Notes: generated from the letters alone by a model not told the origin. Shown: positions 9,993 through 22,600, counted from the first letter of the stretch. The stretch is 64,000 nt of DNA from Gnetum montanum (GCA_015680685.1 MNCI01016127.1:69224-133223); one strand, 5' to 3'. Numbers and translations: made by a program.

Positions 9993-12330
9993 ATGTGTCC
10001 TTCTTCTTACGAAATTGCTTCACCACCTAGGTCCGATACAAGGAATAATCAAAGGTGTAGTACACATGATGATGATCTGCCAGTACCCCAACAGTTTTGT
10101 GTGGTATATGTTCATCCCAATGAGTATATACCAAACTTCACCTTTATACTTCACCAAGATGAACAACTGCGTTGGTGAGATTTAGAAGGTAACATTATGT
10201 TGCCTCCCAATCATTCAGTCCCAGGCATGCTTCTTCGTGCTCTCACATGAATTGACATGCAACACTTATAGGAAGAATACGTTGTGCATGAACATGACTC
10301 AAGAGAGTATCGACCCATGTAGGCACAACATCAAAGGAACTTACAATAGGAGAGACATCATAAGTTTAGGAAGGGTAAGTGGTCCTAGGATGTCCCACAT
10401 GTCTTAAGTGAAAATGAGGGCGGTGAACATGCCTCGGGAGGTGTCCCATGAAACAATGTTTTCCCCATTGACTTTGGTCAATAGGTTGTGTATCAGAACC
10501 TTCATTCAGTCATCCATAACCTAGGTTTTGATACCAACGAACATAAAGGGTCTGAAAAAGGAACACACATGCATAATAAAGATGGACATTCTGATCATAA
10601 TTGTGAGCGAGGCCATGACCACTGAAGAGAATGTAGCAGTCACTGTCATGGTGATGGTCCTCTTTCTTCTTCATCTTCATCATCTCCTTCATCCTCTCCT
10701 TCAGGATCTGGATGTATTCATAGAGCGAAAGGCCATGAGGATAAAGGTAGGTAAGGTGGGAGTCATAGACAAAATAGTTAGGAAAGGGGATGAGCGCATT
10801 CTAGAGAATCACAACATAGAAGAAGGGAAAGTAGGGAACAACATAGGCATCATAGATGCCATAGACGAGATGAACACGATGAACCCCTACTTGCTACTCG
10901 AAGTATGCTAGAAATAATTGATGCTATTAGAGTTCCAACAAGGCACCAAAAAGATAATAGGATCAAGAGATTAGACATGAACAATATCCCATGATTTGAA
11001 GGGGGATACAATGTTGATCCTTAAAATCATTTACAAGCATTTGATGATGCATGTGCCTTACAAAACATCGAAAATGAATGGGAAAAAATAATGTTGTTCA
11101 CATGGATACTAGTTAAATAAGTGAATAGTTGGTACCATTCCTTAAAACTGAAATCCATTCGTAGGTGAAGTACTATGTTAGAATTGTTCAATGATAAGTA
11201 CCAAACATACTCCTGAGTGTCCAACCTACGAAAGAAAATCCAAGGATGGAAACAAGGAGGACATAAACCCTTGAATGTTGTCATGGGCCGATATTATGCA
11301 CTATTACATTGTTGTTCTAGCCATGGTTATTCACAGAGGGATCAACTAGGCCATCTCGTAGATGGGCTTAGGCATGAAACACGACGAACCCTTGGGACTT
11401 ATGTCCAAGGAAGACTATCTAGGCTTAGGATCCATCAAGTAGAGAGATCATTGGAGAAAGTTACTAAAGAGGAAGATGAGCTAAGGAAAAGAGAGAGTGC
11501 AAAGGAATATAATAGAGATCCCTCACTCCGAAAGAAGGGAGTAAGATTTTGTGAGGATGAAGAAGAGCCACCACTTGAAGAGATGGTGAATAGGAAAAGT
11601 TTGCCTATTGAAAAGTTGGCATTGCAAGTATTGGCAAAGGTAGATCAAATGTGGGACTTCCTAGATAATATATTTCAAACCATCCTCAAAATAGTAGAGG
11701 AGTCTAGAGAGTAAGGTAGTGAATACAAAAAGAGAAAAAAGAGAGAAGCTGAATATGCACATAACAAAGGTAAGGGCAAAGTTGTCGTTATCAAAGAGGT
11801 TGTGGATTTAGCTACAGATAATGATTGTGGATGTGAGATATGCCAATATGAATATCCTAAGGGATGTTGCCCTGTAATCTCACATCTATAAGAGCTTGAG
11901 GTGTATGCACTCAACCCACGATTGAACAAAAGGCAAACACCCCGAAGATTACCTTATCCTCAAGGCAACCCAAGACAGTTCCATCAACCCTTAACGTATT
12001 ATCCAGGTGCAACTCCACCACAACCAACTAAGAAGTATCAATAGTGGTAGCACCCACAATCATGGGGAATGCCACCACCCCAACAACAATATCCTTACCA
12101 TCAACCTAATCCATATGGATATTTCATGCAGCAGCCAATCTCTGCATGTGACTCTACTATTCACATCACTCCTTAGCCTCACTACCAAGCCCATGAGTAC
12201 TATAGGACTCCTTCTCCTAGGGGTGATGTTCCACAAACATACCATCCTTCTCATTCAACTACATCTCTTCCATTCATAGCTCCATTACCACCTACTCTAG
12301 TTATGCAAGGTGAGCTCCCTACCCAGTCGT
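9993..12330 (+). pseudogene. gag of element A
   Basis: The start ATG at 9993 is supported by C (43659, MSASSYES) and B (20255, MSSHRRDA). Domains in order: an N-terminal module shared by A, B and C (HPNEYIPNFTFIL, about 10110-10160); a charged, Ser-rich region (10500-10900); the capsid-like retrotransposon gag domain (about 10960-11700, with LDMNNIP and the long ORF 11217-11714); then CEICQYEYPKGCCP at about 11836-11880; then a Tyr/Pro/Gln-rich linker (11930-12330). No CCHC zinc knuckle is visible. Gag would package element RNA in a particle. Several TAG/TAA/TGA stops interrupt it. Confidence 0.8.
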
Positions 12331-12479
12331 AGCAACGTAATGCTAAAAGGGTTGTTAACTCTCAATCTATTGTTGGTTTTGACAACTACATGAAGAAAAG
12401 ACCTTTCTTTAGAATTGATAGTCTGACTAAGTCCTTGCAACCACAAGTGGTTAATCCCTTAGACGCCTATGTACCAATC

Positions 12480-13200
12480 AAAACTTTAGAACTCCCTTCA
12501 GACCAAACACCACACCCAATGCATACAATCATGTTAACTCATTCCATCACCGATTGAATAAAAGTTGGCCATATTCCTAGGAAATATCCTGATCCTAGGA
12601 TTCCTCTTATATATCTAAAAATTGCTAGGAATGAGTTGTGCAAAGCTCTTTTGGATTTAGGTTTTAGGATCAACTTAATTTCTCAAGAAATGTACAAGGC
12701 CTGGAACCTACCTCCATTAAAAAAGAGTAACATTTATTTAGAGTTGGCTGACCAGTCCATCATTATCCCATTAGGACTAGTGGAGGACATTGTAACCACT
12801 GTTTATGAATGGTCGTATGTAGCTAACTTCCTAGTGATTCAAGTGAATAACAGTAAGGATGACTTTCCAATCATAATGGGAAGAGCATGGCTACACATAA
12901 TTGACGTGTGCCTAGAAATCTGTGATCTTTCCTTCGAAATATCAAAGGAAAATACATTTGAAAAGATCAAGAAGAAGAAAGTTCCATACATCGCATACAG
13001 TGACACAGGGTGTAATTGTATGCAGAAGTGATGGTTTGTACAACGTTTAACATTTCCTACATGCAATTAATATGCACAAGTGACTAATATACAAAGAAGC
13101 TTGTATGCAGCAGCCACAAGATAAGAAGGCACCCAGTGACTAATAGTTGATCAAGAGAGCAATTCAACTATATGCATAGAACCAACTGAGGGTTTGACTT
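12480..13200 (+). pseudogene. retropepsin-type protease of element A
   Basis: The core ORF is 12636-13031. The motif reads CKALLDLGFRINLIS where B has CKALLDSGSGVNLIS, so the catalytic D-S-G has become D-L-G. The flap and C-terminal part (FPIIMGRAWL) are present. It would cleave Gag-Pol. The motif change and upstream stops indicate it is dead. A conserved tail of unknown role follows (VPYIAYSDTGCNC), also in B and C. Confidence 0.8.
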
Positions 13201-14800
13201 GTGCTTACATCAATAGCATAGACACATTAGAGCAAGTCCATCACCAACTTCTAAGTCTTGACATTGAAAATATCAATTGGGGAAAGTTGGAAATTGCTAA
13301 TAAGTTTAAACCGGAAACCCTTGAGTTAAAATCATTACCCACTAGTATGGAATACATGTTTTTCAAGAATGGAAAATTGATAATTATTAACACAAAGCTT
13401 ACTCCTCAACAAAAAGAGAGGCTGCTGAAGGTAATAAATAAATGGTCGAAAGCCTTTGCTTGATCATATCTTAAATTAATAGGAATAGGTCTTAGGATAT
13501 GCCAACATAGAATTTACATTGACCCCTCTATGAACCCTCGAAGACAATCATAGAGAAGGCTTAACCCAAAGCTTAAGCAAGTGGTTAAGGAAGAAATTGA
13601 ATAGCTTCTAAAAGCTAGGTTCATATTCTCCATTGCTGATAGTGAATGGGTTGGTTCCTTAGTTATTGTGACCAAAAAGGAAGGTAAATGGAGGGTGTGC
13701 ATAGATTTTAGGCTACTAAATATGGCAAAATTCAAAGACCACTTTCCATTTTCATTCATTGACCAAGTCTTAGACACCATTGTAGGGAATCGCTACTATA
13801 GTTTTCTAGATGGGTATAGTGGGTACAACCAAATACAAATAGCCCTAAAAGACTAAGCCAAGACTACGTTCACTAGTCCTTGGAAAACATTTGCATACAA
13901 ATAGATGCCATTTGGCTTGTGTAATGCCCCTGCAACATTTCAATGATTAGTTCTAAGAATATTCTAGCAATAGATAGGAAATAGTGTGGAGGTATTTATG
14001 GATGAATTCTTCACTTACGCAGTGAACTTTGATCAAGCCTCGGACTGGTTAGAGTAAGCACTAAAATGATGTGTAAAAACTAACTTAAGGCTAAATTGGA
14101 AAAAATGCCATTTAATGGTCTAAGAAGGCATTGTACTAGGGCATAAGATCTCACAAATAGGGATAGTGGTAGATCCTAAAAAGATCAAAGTTGTCCAAGG
14201 AATTACCCATGAAGCCAAAACTGTTAAAGATATCCAGTCATTCCTTGGGCACATTGGCTATTACAGATGATTGAGAACTTTTCAAAGGTTGCAAAACCAT
14301 TAGTTAAACTAATGAAAAAGGAAATACCTTTCAAATGGACTAGGGAATGCGAATTGTTTTTTCAAAATTTAAAATAGAAGCTCGTAGAAACACCCATTCT
14401 ACAAGCTCCTAACTAGTCTAGACCATTCCATATAATGACTGACACATCCAACTATGCTTTAGGAGCTGTACTTACATAGTTAGATGGCCAAAAATGTCAT
14501 TATTACATCCACTATGCAAGTAGGAGTATTGTTGGTGCACAAATTAACTACACTACAACAAAAAAGGAATTAATGACTGTAGTGTTTGCACTAGATAAGT
14601 TTAGGCACTATGTATTGAGCTATAAGGTATTTGTACACACAGACCATAGTACAATTTTATTCTTGTTGAATAAACCAATGATGCGCTCTCGCATCATACG
14701 ATGGATCGTAATATTACAAGAGTTCAATCTTACAATGATTGATCGTAAAGGCATCGAGAACATAGTTGCTAATCATTTATCTTGGTTGTGATGGAACAAC
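13201..14800 (+). pseudogene. reverse transcriptase and RNase H of element A
   Basis: The RT region begins with LKSLPTSMEYMFF (13330) and runs through KWRVCIDFRLLN (13685), YYSFLDGYSGYNQIQIA (13795) and PFGLCNAPATFQ (13908). The catalytic box at 13995-14009 reads FMDEF, so the second Asp of FMDDF is Glu. RNase H covers about 14420-14790 (TDTSNYALGAVL, then KELMTVVFALDKF, then HTDHSTI). At least six in-frame stops are present. C (46940-48460) and B (23400-24990) are the closest copies in the window. Confidence 0.85.
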
Positions 14801-16190
14801 AAAGAGGATGAGTATCCAATTTCTGATCATTTCCTTGATGAGCTCCTCTTTGCAGGTGTGGTAACTAATCAATTAACCATGGAGACAAACTAGTATAGTA
14901 GTATTCTCACCTATCTCCTTACACAAAAAGCACCACAAGAGTTGGAAATTAAAAAGAAACAACAGTTTCTTCACCAAGCTAAGTATTTTATGGAAATCAA
15001 TTGGTAACTTTATAAAGTATGTCCCAATGGCTTGGTTTAATTGTGTGTTCCCAATATAGATCAATTACGAGTTCTCCAAGATGCTCATGAGGGTCCTTGT
15101 GGTAGTCATTATGCTGGGAGGTAAAAAGCCATTAAAATCTTGCTTGTAGGATATTATTGGCCTACATTGTTTCAGGATGCCCATCATTTTGTCCAATCTT
15201 GTGAGTGCTGTCAACATGATGGGGAAATGACTACTAGAATGGAGGATCCACAATAATGGATTAAACCTTTAAAACCCTTCGACATATGGGGATTTGATTT
15301 TATGGGACCTATTACACCAATGTCCAATGAAAAAGCCTACATCATTGTTGCCATTGACTACTTTACAAAATGGGTAGAAGCAGCCATTGTTAAGGATTGT
15401 ATATCATCTAAAGCTACATGATTTTTTCAATAATAAATCATAAATAGGTTTGGTATGCCTCATGCACTTATTTCTAAAAATAGCACACATTTTATGGGTG
15501 CAACTTTTCAGAAGCTGATGCAATGCTTAGGTGTTAAACACAAACTAACTACATCATACCACCCTCAAGTGAATGGTCAAGTTGAAGTCACCAATAGGGA
15601 GATTATGAAAATATTCACAAGAACTATTAGCAAGTATAGGCAAGATTGGAGCACCAAACTGAAGGATGCTCTTTGGGCATACTGCTCCACATGGAAACTC
15701 CCTATAGGCTACTCTCCCTATGAGTTAGTGTATGGAAAACTTCCAATGATTCACATTTAAGTAGAACTCTGTATACTATCTATGGTGTGTGATCTCCACC
15801 TTGACCTTCATCTAGCACAAAAAGAATGATTAATGACCCTTAACTTGCTAGATGAGAACTGATTAGCTACCCTATCATTTAAAGAATTGCACAAGGCATT
15901 TCATAAATAACATCATGACCTAAGGATTAGAAAACTTAAATATCGACTAGGAGATAAGGTTCTCGATTGGAATCCCACACATGTGCCACAATGAACCAAA
16001 TTTCAAATGTTGTGGGAAGGACATTATGTCATTCATGCAACTTTTCCTTCAGGGGCCATGATGATTTACAAGCCTGAGAGCCCGAACAAGAAATTATTGG
16101 TTAAAATCCAATAGATCAAACCTTTCCATGAGCCTAGGATAGCCAGTACTCATACTACCTCTGTTGGTGGACAACCCTACTCTCTATTTC
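14801..16190 (+). pseudogene. integrase of element A
   Basis: The zinc-binding part at about 15070-15220 keeps H and the final C-x-x-C (HEGPCGSH, then SCECCQ). The core has DIWGFDFMGPI (15280), YFTKWVE, then ISKNSTHF at 15470, where B has IFDNGTHF, so the second catalytic Asp is lost. The Glu lies in NGQVEVTNREI (15570). The C-terminal part (LWEGHYVIHATFPSGAM, 16010-16060) is a GPY/F-type end with no chromodomain. It ends near 16190. Confidence 0.8.
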
Positions 16191-18104
16191 AGATCTCCTC
16201 CTTCCAACTCAATCGTGAGGGAGATGGCCATCAATGCTAACCATTCAAAGCCCTTAATTCCTTTTGTATTTTCATTTTACAAATTTTTGTTTTGCACATT
16301 TTGTAATTTTACTTATTTTTTGTCTTACACTAGCATTTATATTTTTACTATTTCTTTGTTTGATTTACTTTTATTCGTCTTACAATAACTGGTCATGATG
16401 GTGGATTGTATTATAATGATGTTGGTTGCTAATGTTTGGTTTTTTCCTTTGATTTTCAATGCTGATACTAAGATATGGTTATTTTGATAAAACAAGCAAT
16501 GAGTCCACTTCGTCCATTCATCCATTTAACTTTGTGATCTCCCTTGGCTTGGAACTGTACTATTCTTTTTTCTAAATAAGCTTGTTAATAAATTGGTGGC
16601 TTCGTATTCTTCAATCCAAGGAAGGACTCAATGGTTGAAAGGGGTGTGACTTCAAGGGGATTCATTGCACTTGTGCTGGCTATTCTCTTGGGTACTTAGA
16701 TGCTTTTCATGGGTTTTCTACCATTCTGCCAATGACCAAACATCAGGAAGTTGAATGAATCAAATAAGTCTTTCCACGGTGTAGTTCTCACACAAAAAAA
16801 CATGGGAATTCAAAGCACACCACTTAGATATAATAAAGAAATATGGGGCTACAAGAACTGGTTATGGCACTGGAAAGACATGTTACCCATGCCTGAAGGT
16901 TCCCTTTAACTAAGGCCCTTTCTTGCTTCCTACTTCTCCATCTCACTCTTCTTGGAACGGTGGTGACTCTTTGGGAAAGCATTCTTGTTTCTTCAAAAGG
17001 ATGGATTGGTCAAGTATATTAATGTGAGGTCACTAGATGTAGTTGGTTTGTGTCCATATTCAGAATGAGTTCTACTCAATCACCTTAACCATAAAATACA
17101 CAAGGGACTTCACACAATCTTGATCTTGGGATTCCATTCCATCTTCTCCTCTTCATCTTTCTTTCCATTTTCCACCTCATTACTGATTTTATGATTAGTC
17201 TATATTTTGGTTGATGCATTATTTTTCCTTGGTAAATTATTTTGAGTAAGTGTTTAACCCTTGTTCCATGTGTCATTCCTAGAGCCTACGGACTCTTTGG
17301 TTTGTGGGTTTGTCAGGGCATAAAAGGCATGAACCTGCTTTGGGGAGGACCCACTAACATTCCTTTATGTTGCAATTATTAAATTCTTTTCCTTAAACAT
17401 TTATTGTAATAAAAAATTTCTCATTTCATCCCCATTTATGAAATCCACTTTTTTGGTGTCGCCATTGTTATTTTTTCCATATTTCTTGTTCCTTCTATTT
17501 TTTTCATCTTATTTCTATCGGAGGTTCGCTCTTAGTCATGGGAGCCCTGTCACAAATTTTTCCATTCTACTACTTGTTTCACCCCTACACCTCAGCTAGT
17601 CACTTGTAATAAACCTCTAAACTAGTATCTGCCATAGCCAAAACTTAGCCAATGCGCTTTATATCGAGGCAAGGTATCAACTGCATTGTGGTTTATCTAT
17701 CCTTGCTAATTTGTGACTATTTTGTGTGTGTAGATGGCCATCATATGCACAATGAACTAGGATAGGATGGAGCACTTGGGATAGACTAGAGCTAGAGCAT
17801 TTACGAAAGGAACAAGTTTGATTATGTGGCTATGGATAAACAATGGAAGGTGCAATCTTGGCATCGACAGCAACACGCCTCATTTTCTTTTCTATCTTTT
17901 CAAGCTATCAAATAATGACATGAATGTCATTTATGTATGGTGTTCACCATAATGGGAATGAACACCAATGTTGTAATATGCTTTTAGATTCGTTCACCGG
18001 GCAGTTAGAGTTTGTCATCCCATTTAATTGTCAGTGTCATTCAGTCAATAATCCCATACCTTTCCAATATTTTGTAAGGAACTCAAGGATAAGTTTTCAT
18101 TCAG
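16191..18104 (+). other. Noncoding spacer of element A between integrase and 3' LTR
   Basis: About 1.9 kb without a conserved reading frame. It is homologous to 26300-27900 in B and 49947-51825 in C, so it is an ancestral part of lineage II and not an accidental insertion. Landmarks are GTGACTTCAAGGGGATTCA at 16647 and the TTTGTGGGTTTGTC...ACCCACT block at 17298-17353, which can form a stem (GTGGGT with ACCCAC). Function unknown. Confidence 0.6.
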
Positions 18105-18115
18105 TCTAGGGGGTA
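18105..18115 (+). promoter_or_regulatory. Polypurine tract of element A
   Basis: TCTAGGGGGTA directly precedes the 3' LTR. B has CGTGGGGGTA (31425-31434) and C has TTGTGGGGGTA (51826-51836) in the same place. It would prime plus-strand DNA synthesis. Confidence 0.75.
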
Positions 18116-18938
18116 TCATGAACCACAATATCGAGACCTCAATATTGCATCCATGATATTGGAGCCTTCCAAGAGATATCGGGCATCTGATATAGGGACC
18201 TATCTCCTTGCCTATAAATAATAGGCAGGAACACTTAGTTTGGAAATAAATTATTCTTAGTCCCTTACCCAAAATCTTGCCTTTTTTCCTTTCCAGAATT
18301 AGAATTATTTCTAAGTGCCTGCAATAGAAGTCATAAGTGAACAGATCTTTATTCAAGCATTGTGTACTTGAGCACACCTTGTGTATGGCAATAAAGATGA
18401 ACTTTGTGATAAACCTTGAAGCATTTAGAATAGATTAATTAATGTTAATTATTGTTACTTAATGCTTTCTTTAGTTAATTAATGTTCTCTCTCACCCTAC
18501 AACTCTCCTAAGTAAGCACACACAGTATGACCACTTCGAGCATGCATGTAACACTTGGTAACCCAGTAACGATTAGCGCTTGGTAATCCCAGTAGTGTTG
18601 CACTAGTTTTGGATGTGTACGGCAAGTGAGAATGGATGCTAGTGGTAGGACTAGTTAAAGCATAGTTGAGTAGTTAAATTAAATTAATTACTTAGTTATC
18701 TCTCTCCTCCCTTTGTAGCACCAGGACATAAAAACATAAAAAACTATAAAAATCATGTACATCAAGTTTACGTAATCATATAATCATGTTATACATGTAA
18801 GCTTTGGAAGAAAATGATTGACTAACTTGTCGTTGTTCTACAAAGGCGCATAAGCACTTAGTCCTTGGAATTTGATCAGATCATGCATGGATGCTTGTAT
18901 TCATATGGTTGAGTGTAGGGATACCTCACCACTCATCA
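18116..18938 (+). repeat. 3' LTR of element A
   Basis: TCATGAACC...ACTCATCA, 823 bp; the first TG has decayed to TC. TATA at 18213. One 14-bp unit of the GATATC array is absent relative to the 5' LTR. CCCCA follows at 18939. Confidence 0.95.
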
Positions 18939-18943
18939 CCCCA

Positions 18944-19185
18944 CTTATAATTATTTATATATCAAATATGAATAGTTATAGATAGTTCAAATTGATTGGT
19001 GTTTTATGAGTAAAAATTTGTTGCTAAAGAGATATAGTTGTCTACAAAAGAAATTTAAAAATTTTCTCATGACATCATCGGAGGGCATACAAAAAAAATT
19101 TATAAATGCAATTGCTCTCAAATAAATTCTAGTTGCATAATGGGAGTATGTGGTTAGCAAAATGGCATTCTTGGATGAAATCTAT
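18944..19185 (+). pseudogene. Start of an L1-type LINE (+), interrupted by element B
   Basis: The first bases probably belong to the antisense LINE broken by A. The later part, at least from 19161 (MAFLDEIY), runs straight on at 32573 (EENKQMLRRVSILKEK) once element B and its TCTAT duplication are removed. This is the coiled-coil-like start of LINE ORF1. 18990-19150 shows no clear feature and may be the 5' UTR. Confidence 0.55.
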
Positions 19186-20088
19186 TGATGAAGTGTCATA
19201 AGTCAATGCATCGACTAGGCCGCGTATATGTGGCCGTGTTGACGTGGGCCTATCGATGTAGCCACCCTGTGTCAATGTGGCCCCATTTACGCAGCCACCT
19301 TTCCTAGATCTATAAATATGAGGGCCCTATGCCTCATTTAGGCATCTTTTTGAGTAGTAGTAGTGAAGCTCTTGCAGTTTTTTCCCGCAACAGATAGAAT
19401 ACTTTCCAAGTGCCTGTAGCAGGTGTAAGAAAAGTGATTGGATCTTTATTCAAGTGTTGATGTATTTGAGCCCATTGGCATGACAGTAATAAAGATGAAC
19501 TCTTGAAGCATGCCTTGCAGCATTTGGACTTAGCTATTTCATGCATTTAATAGTTTAATATGTTTAAGCTTTATTATTTACTTATTGATTATTTATGTTT
19601 TCATTATTATAATTTCGATCGTTAGTGTTCAATTGTAGTTCATAAAAGACATAAGTACAACCATCTCGAACGTAATCCAAACACTTGGTAAGCCCAACAA
19701 TGCTTAACGTCTGGTAACCTAGTAGTGTTAGGAAATGCTTAGAATGTGCTTGGAAGATGGGATTGAATACTTATGCTAGGAGTAGTTAGAATATAAACTA
19801 GGATAATTAGAGATTAGATTATAATGTTCTACCCTTATTTTCCAAAATGATTAGTCGCCAAAAAGATAATTAAAAAGATATAAAAATCATTAGCCTTAGT
19901 CTCACTTAAACAACGTAAACAGAGCTTCACAAGTGAGATTAGGATGACAATGACCATTCTAACCCAAGGTTTCACTGGTTGGAAGTATGGTGTATGTTAA
20001 GTGCTTATAGTCTGTAGATTTCGACCGAGTCGTGTGTGAACGCTCATGATTCATGTGGTTGGGCATAGGGATACCTAGCCGCTCATCA
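19186..20088 (+). repeat. 5' LTR of element B
   Basis: TGATGAAGTGTC...GCTCATCA, 903 bp. TATA box at 19311, AATAAA at 19488. U3 has a GGCC/AGCC-ended word repeated with first-C positions 19220, 19234, 19249, 19262, 19281, 19295 (steps 14, 15, 13, 19, 14). This rhythm nearly matches the GATATC arrays of A, C and 59445-60239. Confidence 0.95.
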
Positions 20089-20107
20089 TTGGCATCATTG
20101 CCACGGA
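20089..20107 (+). promoter_or_regulatory. tRNA-Asp-type primer-binding site of element B
   Basis: TTGGCATCATTGCCACGGA immediately after the LTR, close to the plant tRNA-Asp complement TGGCGCCGTTGCCGGGGA. Confidence 0.85.
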
Positions 20108-20254
20108 CTGTTAGTCTTACATGCATCATCTGACCTTAGTGAAATTATCATTTAAGTCGTTGGAACGGACCTAGGGTAGAAAAATTTACACATGCTAGGC
20201 GGATTCAAGTAAATAGTAAGGTACATCGATTATATGGACCATCTAACGTCCAAC

Positions 20255-22600
20255 ATGTCTTCTCATAGGAGAGATGCATTTGAACCACCGGTGTCATAAG
20301 AATGTCGGATGGTGTACAAACATCCTGATGAATATGTCCCTAACTTCACATTCATCCTACATCAGGATGAACATATTCGATGGCGGGACATGGAGGGTAG
20401 CATCATGCTACCGCTGGACCAAGTAGCTCCTGCGATGCTATATCACAATCTGGGCAGATTAGGCATCCAGGACCAAGTGGCAGAGTATGTCATGGAGGAC
20501 CATGACTACCGAGAATATCATCCTAAAGAGGCTCAATGGACAAGAAATTAGTAGCAGGCGGAGAGATATGAACAGCATAAGGGGAAGCAATTCACCAACC
20601 CCTTATTCTCGCAAGGGCTACAAGATAATGGGGATCATGTATTTCATGATACCCATTCAACTGAACTTCCCTTGGGGCTGCAGTTCCTCCAGTCGATCAT
20701 TTAGAACAAACCTCCTAGTGACCACGATCCTTAAGGGGATGGAGGGTCACATAGCAAAGTTGGGGAAGATTACTGCGGCCACCACTAGGGTAAATAGGGA
20801 GATCATCGTCGAAGCAGTGGCAATGCCTCTCCTTCTTCTCTGTCCTCCCCCTCTCCTGTGCCTTCCTCCAGCTCAGGCTCTAAGCGTAATAGAGGAAGGT
20901 TGAAGAGAAAGGATGGTGGTAAATAGGTTCCGAAGGGGAAAAGTAAGGGAGCACGCGACTAATCACGTGGCCCTTGCCAACATGAATGAAGGGGTAGTAG
21001 AAATCATCATAGACGTCATAGTTCCCACAAGACTATGATTCAGATGAGATGTTGTTAGCTACTTGGAGCATGCTTCAAATTGCAGAGGCAGTTCACATTT
21101 CAAGTAGGCACATGAAGGATAGTCGGATCAAGAGAGTTGATATGAACAACATCCCCAGATTTGAAGGGGGATACAATTGTGATTTGCAGACCCACCTACA
21201 GGTGTTCCATGACACCTGCACCTTGCAAAATATTGATAATGATTGGCAATGGTTGAAGCTGTTCCCTCGCACACTCATCAAGGAAGCTGAAAGTTGGTAC
21301 TGGTCCTTGGAGCTGGAATCAATCAGAAGATGGAGTATGATGCTTGAAATTTTCGATGAAAAATATCAAACGTACTCTAGAGTGGCGAATCTGAGACGGT
21401 AGATCCAAGGTTGGAAATAAGGGAATCATGAACCCTTGGATGCCTCCATGAGTAGGTATTACTTACTGTTGCATCGGTGCCCTGGTCATGGTTATTCTCA
21501 GTGGGCATAGCTTTACCACATTATTGATGGGCTCCATTTTGAAACATGAAAGACCTTTGGTGTGTACGCCAAGGGATGATTGTTGGAGCTAAGGGCCCAT
21601 TAGTTGTAGCGCCTCATTGATCAGGTGGCCAAAGAGGAAGGAGAACTCAGAAAAAAGGAAAGTGCATAAGAATTCAACTGGGACCCTTCTCTTAGAAAAA
21701 GGGAGGTTCGATTTTTTGATGAGGAGGATGATTTACCACTGGAAGCAGCAGTGAATAGGAAGACTTTGCTGTTATAAAAATTTGCATCTAAAATATCGGC
21801 AAAGGTGGATAAAATGTGGGACTTTTTGGATGAGAGATTCCAAAGTATATTGAAAATCGCAGAAGAGTCCAAAGAGCAGGGTAGTGACCGTGATCAGCGT
21901 AGGAAGAAGGGAGATTAACGTACCCAACATAAGGGTAAGGGGAAAGTTGCGGTAACAGAACAGGTTGCAGACTCTAACACCAAGGAGGATGATGGATTTG
22001 ATGTATGCTAATATGAACATCCTAAGGGATGTTGTCCTGTGGTGTTCCAACTTCAAGAGTCTAGGGTCTATGCCTTGAACCCTCGTTTTGCGTAGAGGCA
22101 GATACCCCAAAGGTTACCTTATTCACAAGGCAACCCCAGGTGATTCCACCAGTAGCAAAAAGGATACTACCCAAGTGGAATTCATCCACAACCATATGAA
22201 TACTTCCAACAGTGGCAACGACCAAAAGCGTGGGGGATGCCACCTCCAAGGAAATAGTACCCTTAAAAGCAAGCAGATCCTTATGGGTACTATGTTAAGC
22301 AACCGGTCTCTCCAAGAGACTCTTCCATTCATGCGTCCTTTCCCAATTACTACCAGCCCCCTGAATATTTTAGACATCCATCTCCATCACACAGGGGAAC
22401 AAATCCACATCTCTTCTACCCTCCGTCACCTTCTTCTACCACCCCTCCACACCATCCCTCTCAGTTGCCACCTGCTCCATCCATGCATGAAGAAATACCA
22501 CCACAACCACAATAATGAAATACTACGAGGGCTGTTAACTTACAACCGGCACCTCGGTTGAGTGGACCGGAATCCAAACAATGTAAATATCCTTATTTTG
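20255..22600 (+). pseudogene. gag of element B
   Basis: The ATG at 20255 is the counterpart of those in A and C. The N-terminal module (HPDEYVPNFTFILHQDE, 20314-20370) lies in the ORF 20309-20551; it ends EYVMEDHDYREYHPKEAQW. The capsid-like domain starts at about 21120 (VDMNNIPRFEGGYN) and includes LFPRTLIKEAESWYW. Next come KGKGKVAVTEQ, C-x2-stop-x-EHPKGCCP (22008-22040) and a Tyr/Pro/Gln-rich linker to about 22560. There is no CCHC knuckle. Five or more stops interrupt it. Confidence 0.8.

Larger units (their letters stand above)
9016..18938 (+). mobile_element. Complete Ty3/gypsy element A, lineage II (Athila/Tat group)
   Basis: 5' LTR 9016-9869, tRNA-Asp-type primer site, gag, PR, RT, RNase H, IN, a roughly 1.9 kb noncoding spacer, polypurine tract, 3' LTR 18116-18938. 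It is flanked by CCCCA repeats and inserted in an L1-type LINE. All frames are broken. Elements B and C share the same gag, pol and spacer. A has no ORF3. Length 9.9 kb. Confidence 0.95.

Noticed and set aside
15760-16160. Chromodomain at the integrase end
   Set aside because: A, B, C and E end in a GPY/F-type module followed by a short tail; no aromatic-cage pattern is seen.
18944-19185. Independent gene between elements A and B
   Set aside because: It joins the LINE sequence at 32573 once element B is removed.
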